64,000 nucleotides of DNA, from assembly GCF_004125825.1 (NCBI RefSeq), contig NZ_QQWI01000002.1, positions 186,001-250,000 on the forward strand, in the 5' to 3' direction. Source of the stretch: Fusibacter sp. A1. GTDB taxonomy: Bacteria; Bacillota; Clostridia; Peptostreptococcales; Acidaminobacteraceae. Position 1 is the stretch's first letter. Every line of letters begins with the position of its first letter. The notes under the pieces were generated by a model that did no database searches, had not been told where the DNA came from, and was given only the letters and a program-made list of their open reading frames with translations. This document shows positions 8,132 to 16,746 of this stretch, in pieces. A program made the position numbers and the translations under genes.

Positions 8132-8347
8132 TTATCTTACGATTAGAATCTCCCAGACGCCTAACATCGGCTCATCAATCTGACAAGTGGCGCTAGTGGT
8201 GTCTAGAAACTCTTCTACTGCCTCGACCACACAAATATGGTCGGTCTTTGCAAGCAGCTGATCACCTACAGCCATGGTGGCAAAGTGTTTTTTTATCTTC
8301 AGTAATGGAATTGGACAAATTTCACCGAAACAATCGATTATAATCAT
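8132..8347 (-). CDS. TusA-like sulfur carrier protein, second copy
   Basis: A 71-residue protein with the TusA signature DCFGEICPIPLLKIKK, CPxP cysteine C11, and a preceding C6. The spacing of the two cysteines matches the other TusA-like protein of this window, but the second half differs, so it may serve a different partner. It lies on the minus strand, tail to tail with the LysR gene (2 bases between stops), and has its own start with GGAG upstream. No neighbour is cotranscribed with it. The role as a persulfide carrier is from family knowledge. Confidence 0.9.
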   Translation of the reverse strand: MIIIDCFGEICPIPLLKIKKHFATMAVGDQLLAKTDHICVVEAVEEFLDTTSATCQIDEPMLGVWEILIVR

Positions 8348-8419
8348 GAGAACTCCTTAAATTTGTAATTATGTAGTACAAGTATAACAAAAGATAAGCC
8401 ATTAAGAAAGGAACATACT

Positions 8420-9607
8420 GTGTTTCATAAAATATCCTATGGACAAAATGAACTGGATAATCTGAGAAAAACCCTTGAGTCGGGCCATATAGGGTCTAGG
8501 GGAAGAAACACCATAGAGGTCGAAGTAAAACTTAGTAAGCTGCTTGATCATAAGAAGGTGTTGATGACGACATCCTGCACGGCGGCCCTTGAAATGGCTG
8601 TGAGACTTGCAAAAATAACTGTTGGTGATGAGGTGATCGTGCCGACGTATACCTTTCCAAGCACCGCCAATGCAGTACTCATAAACGGCGCTACACCTGT
8701 ACTCGCTCCAGTAGACCTAAGTTCTTTATGTATCACTTTGGACACCATAAAACAAGTGAGAACTTCGCGTACAAAAGCGGTGATGGTCGTTCATTACGGG
8801 GGAATGAGTGAGGATATTGAGGCAATCAGCGAGTACTGTAAAAATGAAAACCTAGTGCTCATCGAAGATGCCGCCCAGGCGCTTGGATCGTCGTATCATG
8901 GAAAACCGCTCGGAACCTTTGGTGATTTCGGGTGTTTCAGTTTTCATCAGACTAAAAATGAAACCTCAGGCGAAGGTGGGGCGCTAACAATCAATCACGG
9001 GGACGAGGACCTGATAAAATCAGCGGAAATCATACTTGAAAAAGGAACGAACCGTATTGCCTTCAGTCGCGGCGAATATGATATGTATGAGTGGAAATCC
9101 ATCGGTTCGAGTTACTCGCCATCGGATCTCTTGATGGCTTTTTTAAGCGCTCAACTGGATGAGTTTATTGATAAGTTACATAAGAGAAAGATGCAGATAA
9201 AAAAATATATTGAAGTCTTTGAAGCTTTAAAGGTAGATGGACTCAGTTACTTCATAGGCTATCAGGACGAGTACCTGAGTGAGACTTCAAGCATGATGAC
9301 CCGATCGAACGCGCATCTGTTTTACCTTAGATTCGACACGACCCATGATGCAGATCGCTTTTACAAAGCTATGTTGGAAGATGAGGTAGAGGTAAGAAAA
9401 CATTTCGTCCCCTTGCACCAATCGGCAATGGGCTGTCAGTTCAAGAGTGCCCAATGTGATTTATCGTCAAATGACCAACTCTTTGACCGCATTATCAGAC
9501 TCCCACTGTATAGCGATAGGAGTGAATTGGAGCAGCTTCATGATCTATCTGTCTTAAAAAACTATTTTACTGGGCTCAAGTCATGTACTGCTGAGGAAAT
9601 CATATGA
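8420..9607 (+). CDS. DegT/DnrJ/EryC1/StrS aminotransferase, WecE-like
   Basis: A PLP enzyme of 395 residues from a GTG start with AAAGGAA upstream. The whole protein follows E. coli WecE (dTDP-4-amino-4,6-dideoxygalactose synthase): TTSCTAALEMA, PTYTFPSTANA, the PLP aspartate in LIEDAAQ (D150) and SFHQTKN with the PLP lysine K179, then EKGTNR and a C-terminal HFVPLHQSA. It should transfer an amino group to a keto-sugar nucleotide, or to a similar keto compound. It begins an operon whose next five genes overlap or nearly overlap; the stop overlaps the next start by 4 bases. An RmlB-like gene that could make a keto-sugar lies at 18613. Actual substrate unknown. Confidence 0.93.
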   Translation: MFHKISYGQNELDNLRKTLESGHIGSRGRNTIEVEVKLSKLLDHKKVLMTTSCTAALEMAVRLAKITVGDEVIVPTYTFPSTANAVLINGATPVLAPVDLSSLCITLDTIKQVRTSRTKAVMVVHYGGMSEDIEAISEYCKNENLVLIEDAAQALGSSYHGKPLGTFGDFGCFSFHQTKNETSGEGGALTINHGDEDLIKSAEIILEKGTNRIAFSRGEYDMYEWKSIGSSYSPSDLLMAFLSAQLDEFIDKLHKRKMQIKKYIEVFEALKVDGLSYFIGYQDEYLSETSSMMTRSNAHLFYLRFDTTHDADRFYKAMLEDEVEVRKHFVPLHQSAMGCQFKSAQCDLSSNDQLFDRIIRLPLYSDRSELEQLHDLSVLKNYFTGLKSCTAEEII

Positions 9608-10299
9608 AGTTATCGATCATCATTCCAATGTACAATTCAACCAATCACATCGACCTTCTACTTAAAACAGTAGAAGATGCTACTTGTCAAAATGAAATGT
9701 TCAGTGACATCGAAGTCATCCTTGTCAACGACGGAAGCACCGATGATACAGTTCTTGCTATCCAAGGTTGGCAAAGTAACAAGTCTTGGATTATCCTTTT
9801 AAATACAAAGGGGAATATCGGCCAGCAAGCGGCAACTTATGAAGGAATGAAACAAGCGAGTGGAGATGTAATCGCAACGATTGATGATGATCTTAAGCAC
9901 TCCCCATACGATATAGTTAAGCTTGCAAAAGGTTTGAATGAGGGAGCCCAGTTGATCTTTGGCGTCAATGAAAGCTGCGACGTAAGTAAAGGCAGAAAGT
10001 GGTGTTCTGATAAGATCAGTCATATCATAGGGAGCTTTTATCCGATACTGAAAGGAAAACGAGTCTCCAGTTTCCGGTGCTTCACAAAGGAGCTTAATAA
10101 AAAGGCGATAAGGTCTAAACAGCCCTTCATCTATGTCTCATGTGAGCTCTTGAACCATGCGGGGCAAGTAGGCAACAGGACTGTATCGGTTTATAAAAAA
10201 GGGACGCATGCATCAAGGTATACGCTGAAGAAGTTAGTAGAAACAACGATGAAACTCATCATCTACTATCATCCCATAAGAAGAGGTATGTTGAAATGA
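9604..10299 (+). CDS. Family 2 glycosyltransferase
   Basis: A 231-residue GT-A fold enzyme. It begins KLSIIIPMYNS, followed by VILVNDGSTDDT for the nucleotide and IATIDDDLKHSP as the DxD-type metal and sugar-nucleotide site. It lacks the C-terminal transmembrane pair of DPM/GtrB-type transferases and ends in a basic tail, so it is probably soluble or peripheral. Start and stop overlap both neighbours by 4 bases (ATGA type), which indicates translational coupling. It likely transfers the sugar made with the aminotransferase, but acceptor and donor cannot be read from sequence. Confidence 0.9.
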   Translation: MKLSIIIPMYNSTNHIDLLLKTVEDATCQNEMFSDIEVILVNDGSTDDTVLAIQGWQSNKSWIILLNTKGNIGQQAATYEGMKQASGDVIATIDDDLKHSPYDIVKLAKGLNEGAQLIFGVNESCDVSKGRKWCSDKISHIIGSFYPILKGKRVSSFRCFTKELNKKAIRSKQPFIYVSCELLNHAGQVGNRTVSVYKKGTHASRYTLKKLVETTMKLIIYYHPIRRGMLK

Positions 10300-11543
10300 A
10301 CGTGATGATTTTGGGCGGAGGGGCAAATCAGCTCTCTGCCATAAAAATGCTTAAAGAACTCGGTCATCGAGTGATTGTAAGCGATTATACGAATGACTCC
10401 CCCGGTAAAGAGGTGGCAGACCACTCAGTTTTCGCCGATACCTTCAGCTATGAGGAAAGCCTTGAGGCAGCACTTGAAAGCGGCGCTGAAGCGGTGCTTG
10501 TGACAGCGACTGATCAACCTGTACTTACAGCTGCAAAAATGTGTGAGAAGTTAAGCTTTCCTTTTCAAGTAAGTGGAGAAACGGCCCATCAGGTCACCAA
10601 TAAGAAAGCGATGAAGCATCGACTAAACCATGCAAAGATTCCGACTCTAAAGTGCATCTATCTAGATGAGGATACCACACTTGCAGTATTTCAGTCGTTT
10701 CACTATCCGGCTGTTTTAAAGCCAGCGGATTCCCAGGGGCAGAGGGGGATTTTCAAGGTGGACAGCGCTGAAGAGGCTTTTTTAAAATTCAAGGAATCCC
10801 TAACCTATTCAAGAACAGGAGAAGTACTTTTAGAAGAGTACTATGAAAATCAGGAAGTCACTGTCAGTGGATGGGTAGCGTACTCAGAGGCAACTGTGCT
10901 CACAATTACCGACAGGGTGACATTTGACGATACTGATAAGTTAGGGATCTGCATCTCTCATGAGCATCCGACGGTGCACCTGCAAAAGTGGGGCAGAGAG
11001 TTGGAGAGTCTGTCAAAAGCCATAGTGGAAGCCTTCGAAATTCAACAAGGTCCTTTCTATTTTCAGTTTCTAATAGGAAGCCGAGGCATTGTCGTCAATG
11101 AAATCGCATGTAGAATCGGTGGAGCCCACGAAGATCAGTTTATCAAGGAACTAACAGGTTTTGATATCTTAAAGGCTCAAATCGACTTGATAACTGGTGA
11201 ACACATGGATACAGAATTGCTCGCCGATTACGATTTTTATGAAAACACATCCCAATTAACGGTACAATTATTTTTCGCAAGTCCAGGTAAAGTGCAAAGG
11301 ATCACTCCCCGTAAAGACATCCTGCAGCTTGAAGGGGTACTTGATTTCAAGTGTCACTATAAGGTAGGGGACCAGATACCTGACATAAGGAACGCATCCG
11401 CCAGAGCAGGGTATCTCATTTTGAAAGCGCCTACCGAGCAAAAATTGATTGAAAGAATTGAAGCCTTTAACAGGCAATTTGAAATACGTGGCATTGATAA
11501 TGAAAATCTATACAGGCATGGAAAGAGAGGAAATAGAAAGTGA
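10296..11543 (+). CDS. ATP-grasp family ligase (carbamoyl-phosphate synthase/PurK-like)
   Basis: A 415-residue ATP-grasp protein. N-terminal pre-ATP-grasp fold: NVMILGGGANQLSAIKMLK. ATP-grasp region: NKKAMKHRL, PAVLKPADSQGQRG (phosphate loop), VLLEEYYEN and the metal site VNEIACRIGGAHE near residue 270. A C-terminal domain of about 100 residues follows. Such enzymes join a carboxylate to an amine or other nucleophile through an acyl phosphate. It sits between a glycosyltransferase and a substrate-binding lipoprotein with 4-base overlaps on both sides, an odd place for a ligase. It could ligate an amino acid to the amino sugar made upstream (inference). Confidence 0.9.
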   Translation: MNVMILGGGANQLSAIKMLKELGHRVIVSDYTNDSPGKEVADHSVFADTFSYEESLEAALESGAEAVLVTATDQPVLTAAKMCEKLSFPFQVSGETAHQVTNKKAMKHRLNHAKIPTLKCIYLDEDTTLAVFQSFHYPAVLKPADSQGQRGIFKVDSAEEAFLKFKESLTYSRTGEVLLEEYYENQEVTVSGWVAYSEATVLTITDRVTFDDTDKLGICISHEHPTVHLQKWGRELESLSKAIVEAFEIQQGPFYFQFLIGSRGIVVNEIACRIGGAHEDQFIKELTGFDILKAQIDLITGEHMDTELLADYDFYENTSQLTVQLFFASPGKVQRITPRKDILQLEGVLDFKCHYKVGDQIPDIRNASARAGYLILKAPTEQKLIERIEAFNRQFEIRGIDNENLYRHGKRGNRK

Positions 11544-12487
11544 AGAAAATCGGACTGGTGATGCTGTTATGTTTAAGTATTTTGTTCACGGGGTGTTCTA
11601 CTGAAAAGAAGGACACGACCACTGTGAAAGTCGCGGTGCAATATGGTCTAGCCTATGCGCCACTCGCGATTTGTCAGGAGTTGCAGCTGATTGAAAAAGA
11701 GAATCCGTCGATTAGTGTCGAATGGATTCAGCTTAACAACACGGCGGCAATCAGAGAAGCCATGCTTTCAGGCGATTTGGACATCGGGTTTTTGGGTATT
11801 CCTCCTTTTCTTATCGGTTATGAGAACGGTATGCCATGGAAACTTTTCACAGGATTAAGCGAGTCTCCTCTAGGCCTGATGACAAATCAGATGCAGGTGG
11901 AGTCGTTGACAGACTTAAATGGTGAGGCTAAAATCGCCCTGCCTCAGCCTGGCAGCATTCAGCATATCCTGCTGATGATGGCTGCAAAAAAGCAACTTGG
12001 CGATTCGACATTCTATGACGAGTCACTGCTGTCTGTAAAGCATCCAGATGGCATGGAATTACTGTTAAACAGCAATGAAATCGATGCGCATTTCACATCG
12101 CCTCCTTACCTATTTGAAGAAAAAAAGCTTGGAATGAACGAAGTACTTTCGGGTGAAGAAGCTTTTGGTGGCGAATTCACCTTTATCGTAGGAGCCGTTT
12201 ATCCTTCTGAGAAGATGAACGACGCTGTAATAAGCGATATCAATCAGGCAATCATCAAGGCGCAAGCCTTCATCAAGGAGAATCCTGATCAAAGTGCCGC
12301 CTTGCTTGGCAAAGCCTTCAACCTTGACGAAAGCGTCATACATGAATACCTTTACGATATGGGTCTGGTGTATGATCAGACGATTAAGGGACTTGATTAC
12401 TTTGTCGAATTCATGAAAGAAGAGCAGTTTTTGAAAGGCACTTATACCAAAGATGAATTGGTATGGAATCCAGAAGATGAACAGTAA
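11540..12487 (+). CDS. ABC transporter substrate-binding lipoprotein (NMT1/SsuA/TauA type)
   Basis: A 315-residue lipoprotein starting with GTG in a 4-base overlap with the ATP-grasp gene. Signal peptide: KKIGLVMLLCLSILFTGC, lipidated C19. The mature domain begins VKVAVQYGLAYAPLAICQELQ and has SGDLDIGFLGIPPFLIGYENG, the pattern of sulfonate, taurine, nitrate and thiamine-precursor receptors. It should capture a small solute outside the cell and deliver it to the next two gene products. The ligand is not evident; the sulfur genes nearby make a sulfonate possible, but the genes upstream in its own operon are sugar and ligase enzymes. Confidence 0.92.
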   Translation: MKKIGLVMLLCLSILFTGCSTEKKDTTTVKVAVQYGLAYAPLAICQELQLIEKENPSISVEWIQLNNTAAIREAMLSGDLDIGFLGIPPFLIGYENGMPWKLFTGLSESPLGLMTNQMQVESLTDLNGEAKIALPQPGSIQHILLMMAAKKQLGDSTFYDESLLSVKHPDGMELLLNSNEIDAHFTSPPYLFEEKKLGMNEVLSGEEAFGGEFTFIVGAVYPSEKMNDAVISDINQAIIKAQAFIKENPDQSAALLGKAFNLDESVIHEYLYDMGLVYDQTIKGLDYFVEFMKEEQFLKGTYTKDELVWNPEDEQ

Positions 12488-13262
12488 TAAAGGGAATCTA
12501 TATGTAGTTGCTGGCCTACTAGTCCTTCTTGAAGTGGCAGTGAGACTCGGAGTCATCTCAAAGCTGTACTTTCCTGCTCCAACTTCGATTTTAACTAGCC
12601 TAATTGAGGACCTTGTCAGCGGACAATTGATTGGTCATGTGGTCACAAGCCTGGTGCTCCTCATCATAGGTTTGTTTCTCTCGTGCGTTTTGAGTATCAT
12701 ACTTGCGATGCTCAGTGAAAAATCAAAGCGGTTTCAAGAAGTGTGCGTTGGGTTAAGTTCAATCGCAAGTCCTATACCTGGGGCGGCGATACTTCCCTTA
12801 TTTATTATCTGGTTTGGAATTGGAACGAGCGCTTCACTCGCTGTGATCATGCACGCCGTAGTTTGGCCATATTATAAGACGCTTCACATTGCGATGAAAA
12901 GCCAGCCCCCGATTTACAAGCAAGTTGCGCAAGCCTATGGCATAAAGGGATTAAGAAAATTTTTACTCGTTGACGCATATGCTATTCTGGCTTCCGCGCT
13001 AGATGGTTTTAGAGCCGCTTGGGCTAGAGCTTGGAGAGCGCTAATTACAACAGAAATGATATTTGGTGCGATAGGAAACAGTGGTGGCATAGGCTGGTAT
13101 ATTTTTAAAAGTCGAGTATTCATGGATACGTCAAGGCTCTATGCGGGACTTTTGATTGTAGTCCTGATTGGATATTTAACAGAGACTTATCTGTTTGATC
13201 TTATTGAGTCAAAAACGCTGGTCAAATGGGGAATGATGGAGGCAAGTGATGATCGAGCTTAA
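12477..13262 (+). CDS. ABC transporter permease (SsuC/TauC type)
   Basis: A membrane protein of 261 residues with about six hydrophobic helices and the EAA loop YKQVAQAYGIKGLRKFLLVD. RAAWARAWRALITTEMIFGA is typical of the nitrate/sulfonate/taurine permeases. Two ATGs are possible, 12453 and 12477; the latter, overlapping the receptor gene by 11 bases, is preferred. The 3' end overlaps the ATPase gene. Forms the channel of the importer with the receptor upstream and ATPase downstream. Confidence 0.92.
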   Translation: MNSNKGNLYVVAGLLVLLEVAVRLGVISKLYFPAPTSILTSLIEDLVSGQLIGHVVTSLVLLIIGLFLSCVLSIILAMLSEKSKRFQEVCVGLSSIASPIPGAAILPLFIIWFGIGTSASLAVIMHAVVWPYYKTLHIAMKSQPPIYKQVAQAYGIKGLRKFLLVDAYAILASALDGFRAAWARAWRALITTEMIFGAIGNSGGIGWYIFKSRVFMDTSRLYAGLLIVVLIGYLTETYLFDLIESKTLVKWGMMEASDDRA

Positions 13263-13968
13263 GAACTGCGACATCGGTTATGATAGCGTTCTGCTTAAAG
13301 GAGTATCACTTACAATTGAGCCGGGCAAATGTTATGGCATTGTAGGTAAATCCGGAGTGGGAAAATCAACTTTGCTCAATTTTATAAGCGGGATTGAGGC
13401 TTCAAACGCTAGAATCAACTTGTTTAATGGATCGATAACCAGCGTGTCTGACATACGTGCCGCGGTAGTTTTTCAAAACGGCGATCAGTTGTTTCCCTGG
13501 CAGACGGTCCTTAAGAATATCATGCTCAGTCATTATAAGGATACAAAGAAAGAACCCAAATTTCAGGCTGTCGAAAAGGCCAAAAAACTACTCGATGAAG
13601 TTGAACTTACAGGTTATGGAGATAGATTTCCCCATGAATTGTCAGGCGGAATGAAACAAAGAGCAGCCATGGCCAGAGCGCTTTACTCGAGTCCCGATAT
13701 TCTAATCCTTGATGAACCGCTTAGCAGTCTAGATGAAGAAACGAGAAGCAGGTTGCGAAGACTGATCAAAAAGGTGATTGAAAAACACCGGTGTACGGTA
13801 ATTATGGTGACCCATCAGTTTGAAGATGCGGTCTACCTAACCGATACGATCCTTGCAGTAAAGGAAGATGGTCATATAAAAGAACTGAAACTCGACAATA
13901 AAGAGGATAGCTGCGTTTCGATTAATAAGATAAGAGACCACCTATATGAAAAAGCAGATACTACTTGA
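13249..13968 (+). CDS. ABC transporter ATP-binding protein (SsuB/TauB type)
   Basis: A 239-residue ATPase with Walker A GKSGVGKST, signature LSGGMKQRAAMARAL, Walker B ILILDEPLSSLDE and H-loop VTHQ. A GTG at 13246 is in frame just before, but GGAGG at 13238-13242 is better spaced for the ATG at 13249. It overlaps the permease by 14 bases. It powers the importer in the cytoplasm. Its last codons lie inside the hairpin that ends the operon, and its stop overlaps the 3' end of the converging gene by 8 bases. Confidence 0.92.
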   Translation: MIELKNCDIGYDSVLLKGVSLTIEPGKCYGIVGKSGVGKSTLLNFISGIEASNARINLFNGSITSVSDIRAAVVFQNGDQLFPWQTVLKNIMLSHYKDTKKEPKFQAVEKAKKLLDEVELTGYGDRFPHELSGGMKQRAAMARALYSSPDILILDEPLSSLDEETRSRLRRLIKKVIEKHRCTVIMVTHQFEDAVYLTDTILAVKEDGHIKELKLDNKEDSCVSINKIRDHLYEKADTT

Positions 13969-13985
13969 TGAGTATCTGCTTTTTA
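13951..13985. terminator. Bidirectional terminator inside overlapping gene ends
   Basis: AAAGCAGATACT pairs with AGTATCTGCTTT around an 8-base loop, then TTTT. The stem contains the stop codons of both converging genes. Confidence 0.8.
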
Positions 13986-15529
13986 TTGTAAATAGTAATC
14001 ATCCATGGATAGCCATCGGCATAATCAACAATTCTCATGCCGTATAATGGACTCTCAAAGCGATAGGCTGGTGTGAACTGCTCTTGGAGTATCTCTTTTA
14101 AATCGTTGTAATAGGGCATTGGTCCGTATAGTATAGACCATTTGTCCGAATTTCTTGCAATGTAATCCATTTCTTCAGACCATATGATGGTGGTTATCTC
14201 ATTCGATTCAAGGTAATCAGAAACACTTAATGAAGCACTGTCCAAATAAGCTAAGTTGCGTATATCATAAAAGACGTGTCCACCAAAGGCTAAACCTGCA
14301 TTCAAGTTGCCTAAGATAACGGCATCCTCATCAAGCTGTGATGCGATTGCTGCTGTAAAGTCGGAATAATTCTCAAGAGGGGCTTCAGTTATTATGGAAA
14401 AAGTGTGATAACAGGTAAAGAGTACCATCAACGACAATAGAACATAATGAGCTTTTTTAGTGGTGAACCGCTGAAGGACCTCGCAAGCCATCAAAACCCC
14501 AAGGGGAAGATAGAAGACAATCGATGTGGGATTGTATCTTCCTACGATAATCAGAGCCGCTGTTAATGAAAGTACTGCAAGAACCATATCCAAGGAATGT
14601 TGAGTAGCTGTTTTTGATTTTTTGAGAGCTTCGTATCCGATTACCAAAAGCAGGAGTGCAAAGAACAGCAAAAAAGATAACATGTAGGACTTAATCGGCG
14701 CAAGATAATAAGTCGCGCCAATTTGGTGGTACAACTTGTACAGAAAGGTCGGGAACTGAGTAATCTTGCTGGTCAGTGCTGCGTCTGTGCCAAGTTGAGC
14801 GCCTAAGTAGCCATAATCCTTAAAGAAGGTGGTTCTCCAACTCATGGATAGCGCTATGAAGAAACTGGCGATCATGCCTGTAGGGATCACGTATAGGGTG
14901 AATATTTGAAATCTTTTTTCGACTGCACTTCGCACGAATAAAATTGAAGCGATCATCGCACCGATAAAAAAGCTGTTGGGGTGTATACCGATTGCAATTC
15001 CTGTGATTGATGCAAGGATTAAAAGGATACGAGCTCTGATGTGCGCTTCGCGCTTTGATTCCCTGGCGATTAAAAAAAGTGAAGCTAGCAGTAGGACCAA
15101 TAGGATGATTTCTTGTCGTCCAAAATGGCTTGCGTAGATGAACTGGATATTTAGAGCAAATACAAGGGTGTAGCCAAGGGACAAGCCTTGATCTTCGGAT
15201 AGGTCGTATAAATAAGAATACATGATGGGTAAGCTGATGCATGCAAAAACAAAGGATAAACTGCGAATGGAAAAGATTGAAAGTCCGATCAGTTGGAACC
15301 AGATTCCCTGTAGACCGTGATAAAGGATCTTTATCGCATGAGGGACTCGGGGAAACAAGTCGAAAAAGCTTTCTGTTTGCTGAAAGCTTGATGCTTCTAC
15401 CATATCCTCGCTTAATAGGGCAAGCCAGATTTCGTCTGAATGTACAAATGGAAAGCTTTCAATTGTATAAAGATTGACAAAGATATAAAGAATTAATAAC
15501 AAAATTATGATCAAATTTAGCTTTTTCAC
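13961..15529 (-). CDS. Polytopic membrane protein, GT-C/PMT (GT39-like) glycosyltransferase family
   Basis: A 522-residue protein with about ten or more hydrophobic segments and a soluble C-terminal part of roughly 120 residues. The first external loop holds FPFVHSDEIWLALL, an acidic SDE motif like the catalytic Asp/Glu of lipid-linked sugar transferases such as dolichyl-phosphate-mannose transferases. Further loops carry HFGRQEI and HPNSFFIG. Such proteins move a sugar from a polyprenyl phosphate onto a glycan or protein on the outer face of the membrane. It converges on the operon that contains a GT2 and a sugar aminotransferase, so a shared glycan is possible. Family call moderate, substrate unknown. 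Confidence 0.7.
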   Translation of the reverse strand: MKKLNLIIILLLILYIFVNLYTIESFPFVHSDEIWLALLSEDMVEASSFQQTESFFDLFPRVPHAIKILYHGLQGIWFQLIGLSIFSIRSLSFVFACISLPIMYSYLYDLSEDQGLSLGYTLVFALNIQFIYASHFGRQEIILLVLLLASLFLIARESKREAHIRARILLILASITGIAIGIHPNSFFIGAMIASILFVRSAVEKRFQIFTLYVIPTGMIASFFIALSMSWRTTFFKDYGYLGAQLGTDAALTSKITQFPTFLYKLYHQIGATYYLAPIKSYMLSFLLFFALLLLVIGYEALKKSKTATQHSLDMVLAVLSLTAALIIVGRYNPTSIVFYLPLGVLMACEVLQRFTTKKAHYVLLSLMVLFTCYHTFSIITEAPLENYSDFTAAIASQLDEDAVILGNLNAGLAFGGHVFYDIRNLAYLDSASLSVSDYLESNEITTIIWSEEMDYIARNSDKWSILYGPMPYYNDLKEILQEQFTPAYRFESPLYGMRIVDYADGYPWMITIYNKKQILIK

Positions 15530-15677
15530 AGGATCTCCTATAAATCAAATTAGTTAGTTTAATAGTAACATGCTCTTTAAGTACAGTCTATTTCAATGTA
15601 TTAAGAAATAACAATGCAGCATTCGTTTTATTAATACCAAAATCGCTGACTAAAAAATTATAATGAAATGGACAGGT

Positions 15678-15694
15678 AATTAACAATTTCTAAA
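15678..15694. promoter_or_regulatory. Candidate operator upstream of rhodanese genes
   Basis: AATTAACAATTTCTAAA, matching 16 of 17 positions of the stretch upstream of the yeeE operon; a shorter repeat AAATTAACAATG follows at 15708-15719. The surrounding 280 bases (15530-15808) are very AT-rich and hold no gene. Spacing to the rhodanese start is about 130 bases. Confidence 0.35.
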
Positions 15695-15823
15695 ATTAAT
15701 TGTCAACAAATTAACAATGATACGCAATTTTCAATTTCCAATAAAAATGTTTATCAATTGTTTAGTTAACTATCGTTAGTCGAATTAGCTTTAGTTATAC
15801 AAGTAACTTTGGGAGGAAAACTT

Positions 15824-16729
15824 ATGCAATCTGTAAAACGCGTAACTTTAGCGGTTACGTTTTTACTACTTGTGATAATTACAGCCGGCTGTGCAACGAA
15901 CAGCACCTATGAAGGGGCAAGAAACTTTATCGAACCTTCAGAAGTGGGTGCGTTGCTCTCAAGTGGAAATGTCATTGTCATCGATGCTAGGGGAGAAGAG
16001 GCTTATTCAAAAGGTCATCTTGACACCGCGATCAGCCTTGCTCCGTCTGCACTAACAAAAGACGCGGAAATTGGCGGTCTTGTCGCAGATCAGTCACAAG
16101 TAGAACAAGTACTTTCAAATGCTGGAATTAAAAATCAGGACACGCTATTGATCTATGATGATAATGGTGGTGTGAACGCAGGAAGAGTCTGGTGGGTTCT
16201 AAAGCTTTATGGTCATGAGCAGGTAAAGATCATCAATGGCGGTGCTAAGGGACTTGAAAGAGCGGCGCTTAAGATGTCAGCTGAGGCGCCTAAGTTGGAT
16301 AAAACAACTTATACTGCCAAAGCAATGGACACCAAGATGATCGCCACGTTAGAAGATGTGATGAATAGTGCGGATGAAACGTCAAGTGTGGTGCTACTCG
16401 ATGTAAGATCTTCTGCTGAGTTTGATGAGGGATTCATTCCAGGTGCGATTCATTATTCTCATACGGAGAACTTGTATAATGATGGAACCTTCAAGTCAAT
16501 GAAGACGATTGCACTGAATTACAGAGACTTGTCTCTTCATGAAGATGACGAAATAATCTTATACTGCAAATCCTCTTTTAGGGCGACCCAGACCATGGCG
16601 CTACTAGAAGAAGCCGGCTTCACCAATGTCAGAGTTTATGACGGTGCTTGGTTGGAATGGCAGTCAAAAGATATGGCGCCTGCTGAAAAGCCGGTAGAAG
16701 TTCAACCAAGTTCACAAGACGCATCATAA
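15824..16729 (+). CDS. Two-domain rhodanese lipoprotein (one dead, one active-type domain)
   Basis: A secreted lipoprotein of 301 residues; GGGAGG precedes the ATG at 15824, and the signal peptide ends ITAGC with lipidated C23. Two rhodanese domains follow, as in thiosulfate or mercaptopyruvate sulfurtransferases. Domain 1 (about 30-150) has IDARGEEAYSKGHL, but the catalytic loop reads LIYDDNGGVNAG with Asp in place of cysteine, so it is inactive. Domain 2 (about 170-285) has LLDVRSSAEFDEGFIPGA and the active loop LYCKSSFRAT with C248. It likely handles thiosulfate or other sulfane sulfur on the cell surface. The second rhodanese gene follows 17 bases on. Confidence 0.93.
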   Translation: MQSVKRVTLAVTFLLLVIITAGCATNSTYEGARNFIEPSEVGALLSSGNVIVIDARGEEAYSKGHLDTAISLAPSALTKDAEIGGLVADQSQVEQVLSNAGIKNQDTLLIYDDNGGVNAGRVWWVLKLYGHEQVKIINGGAKGLERAALKMSAEAPKLDKTTYTAKAMDTKMIATLEDVMNSADETSSVVLLDVRSSAEFDEGFIPGAIHYSHTENLYNDGTFKSMKTIALNYRDLSLHEDDEIILYCKSSFRATQTMALLEEAGFTNVRVYDGAWLEWQSKDMAPAEKPVEVQPSSQDAS

Positions 16730-16746
16730 TTCGTAGGAGGAATAAC

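Noticed and set aside
12110..12556. 148-codon minus-strand ORF across the binding protein and permease genes
   Set aside because: Spans the overlap of two well-supported genes on the other strand, with no start signal.
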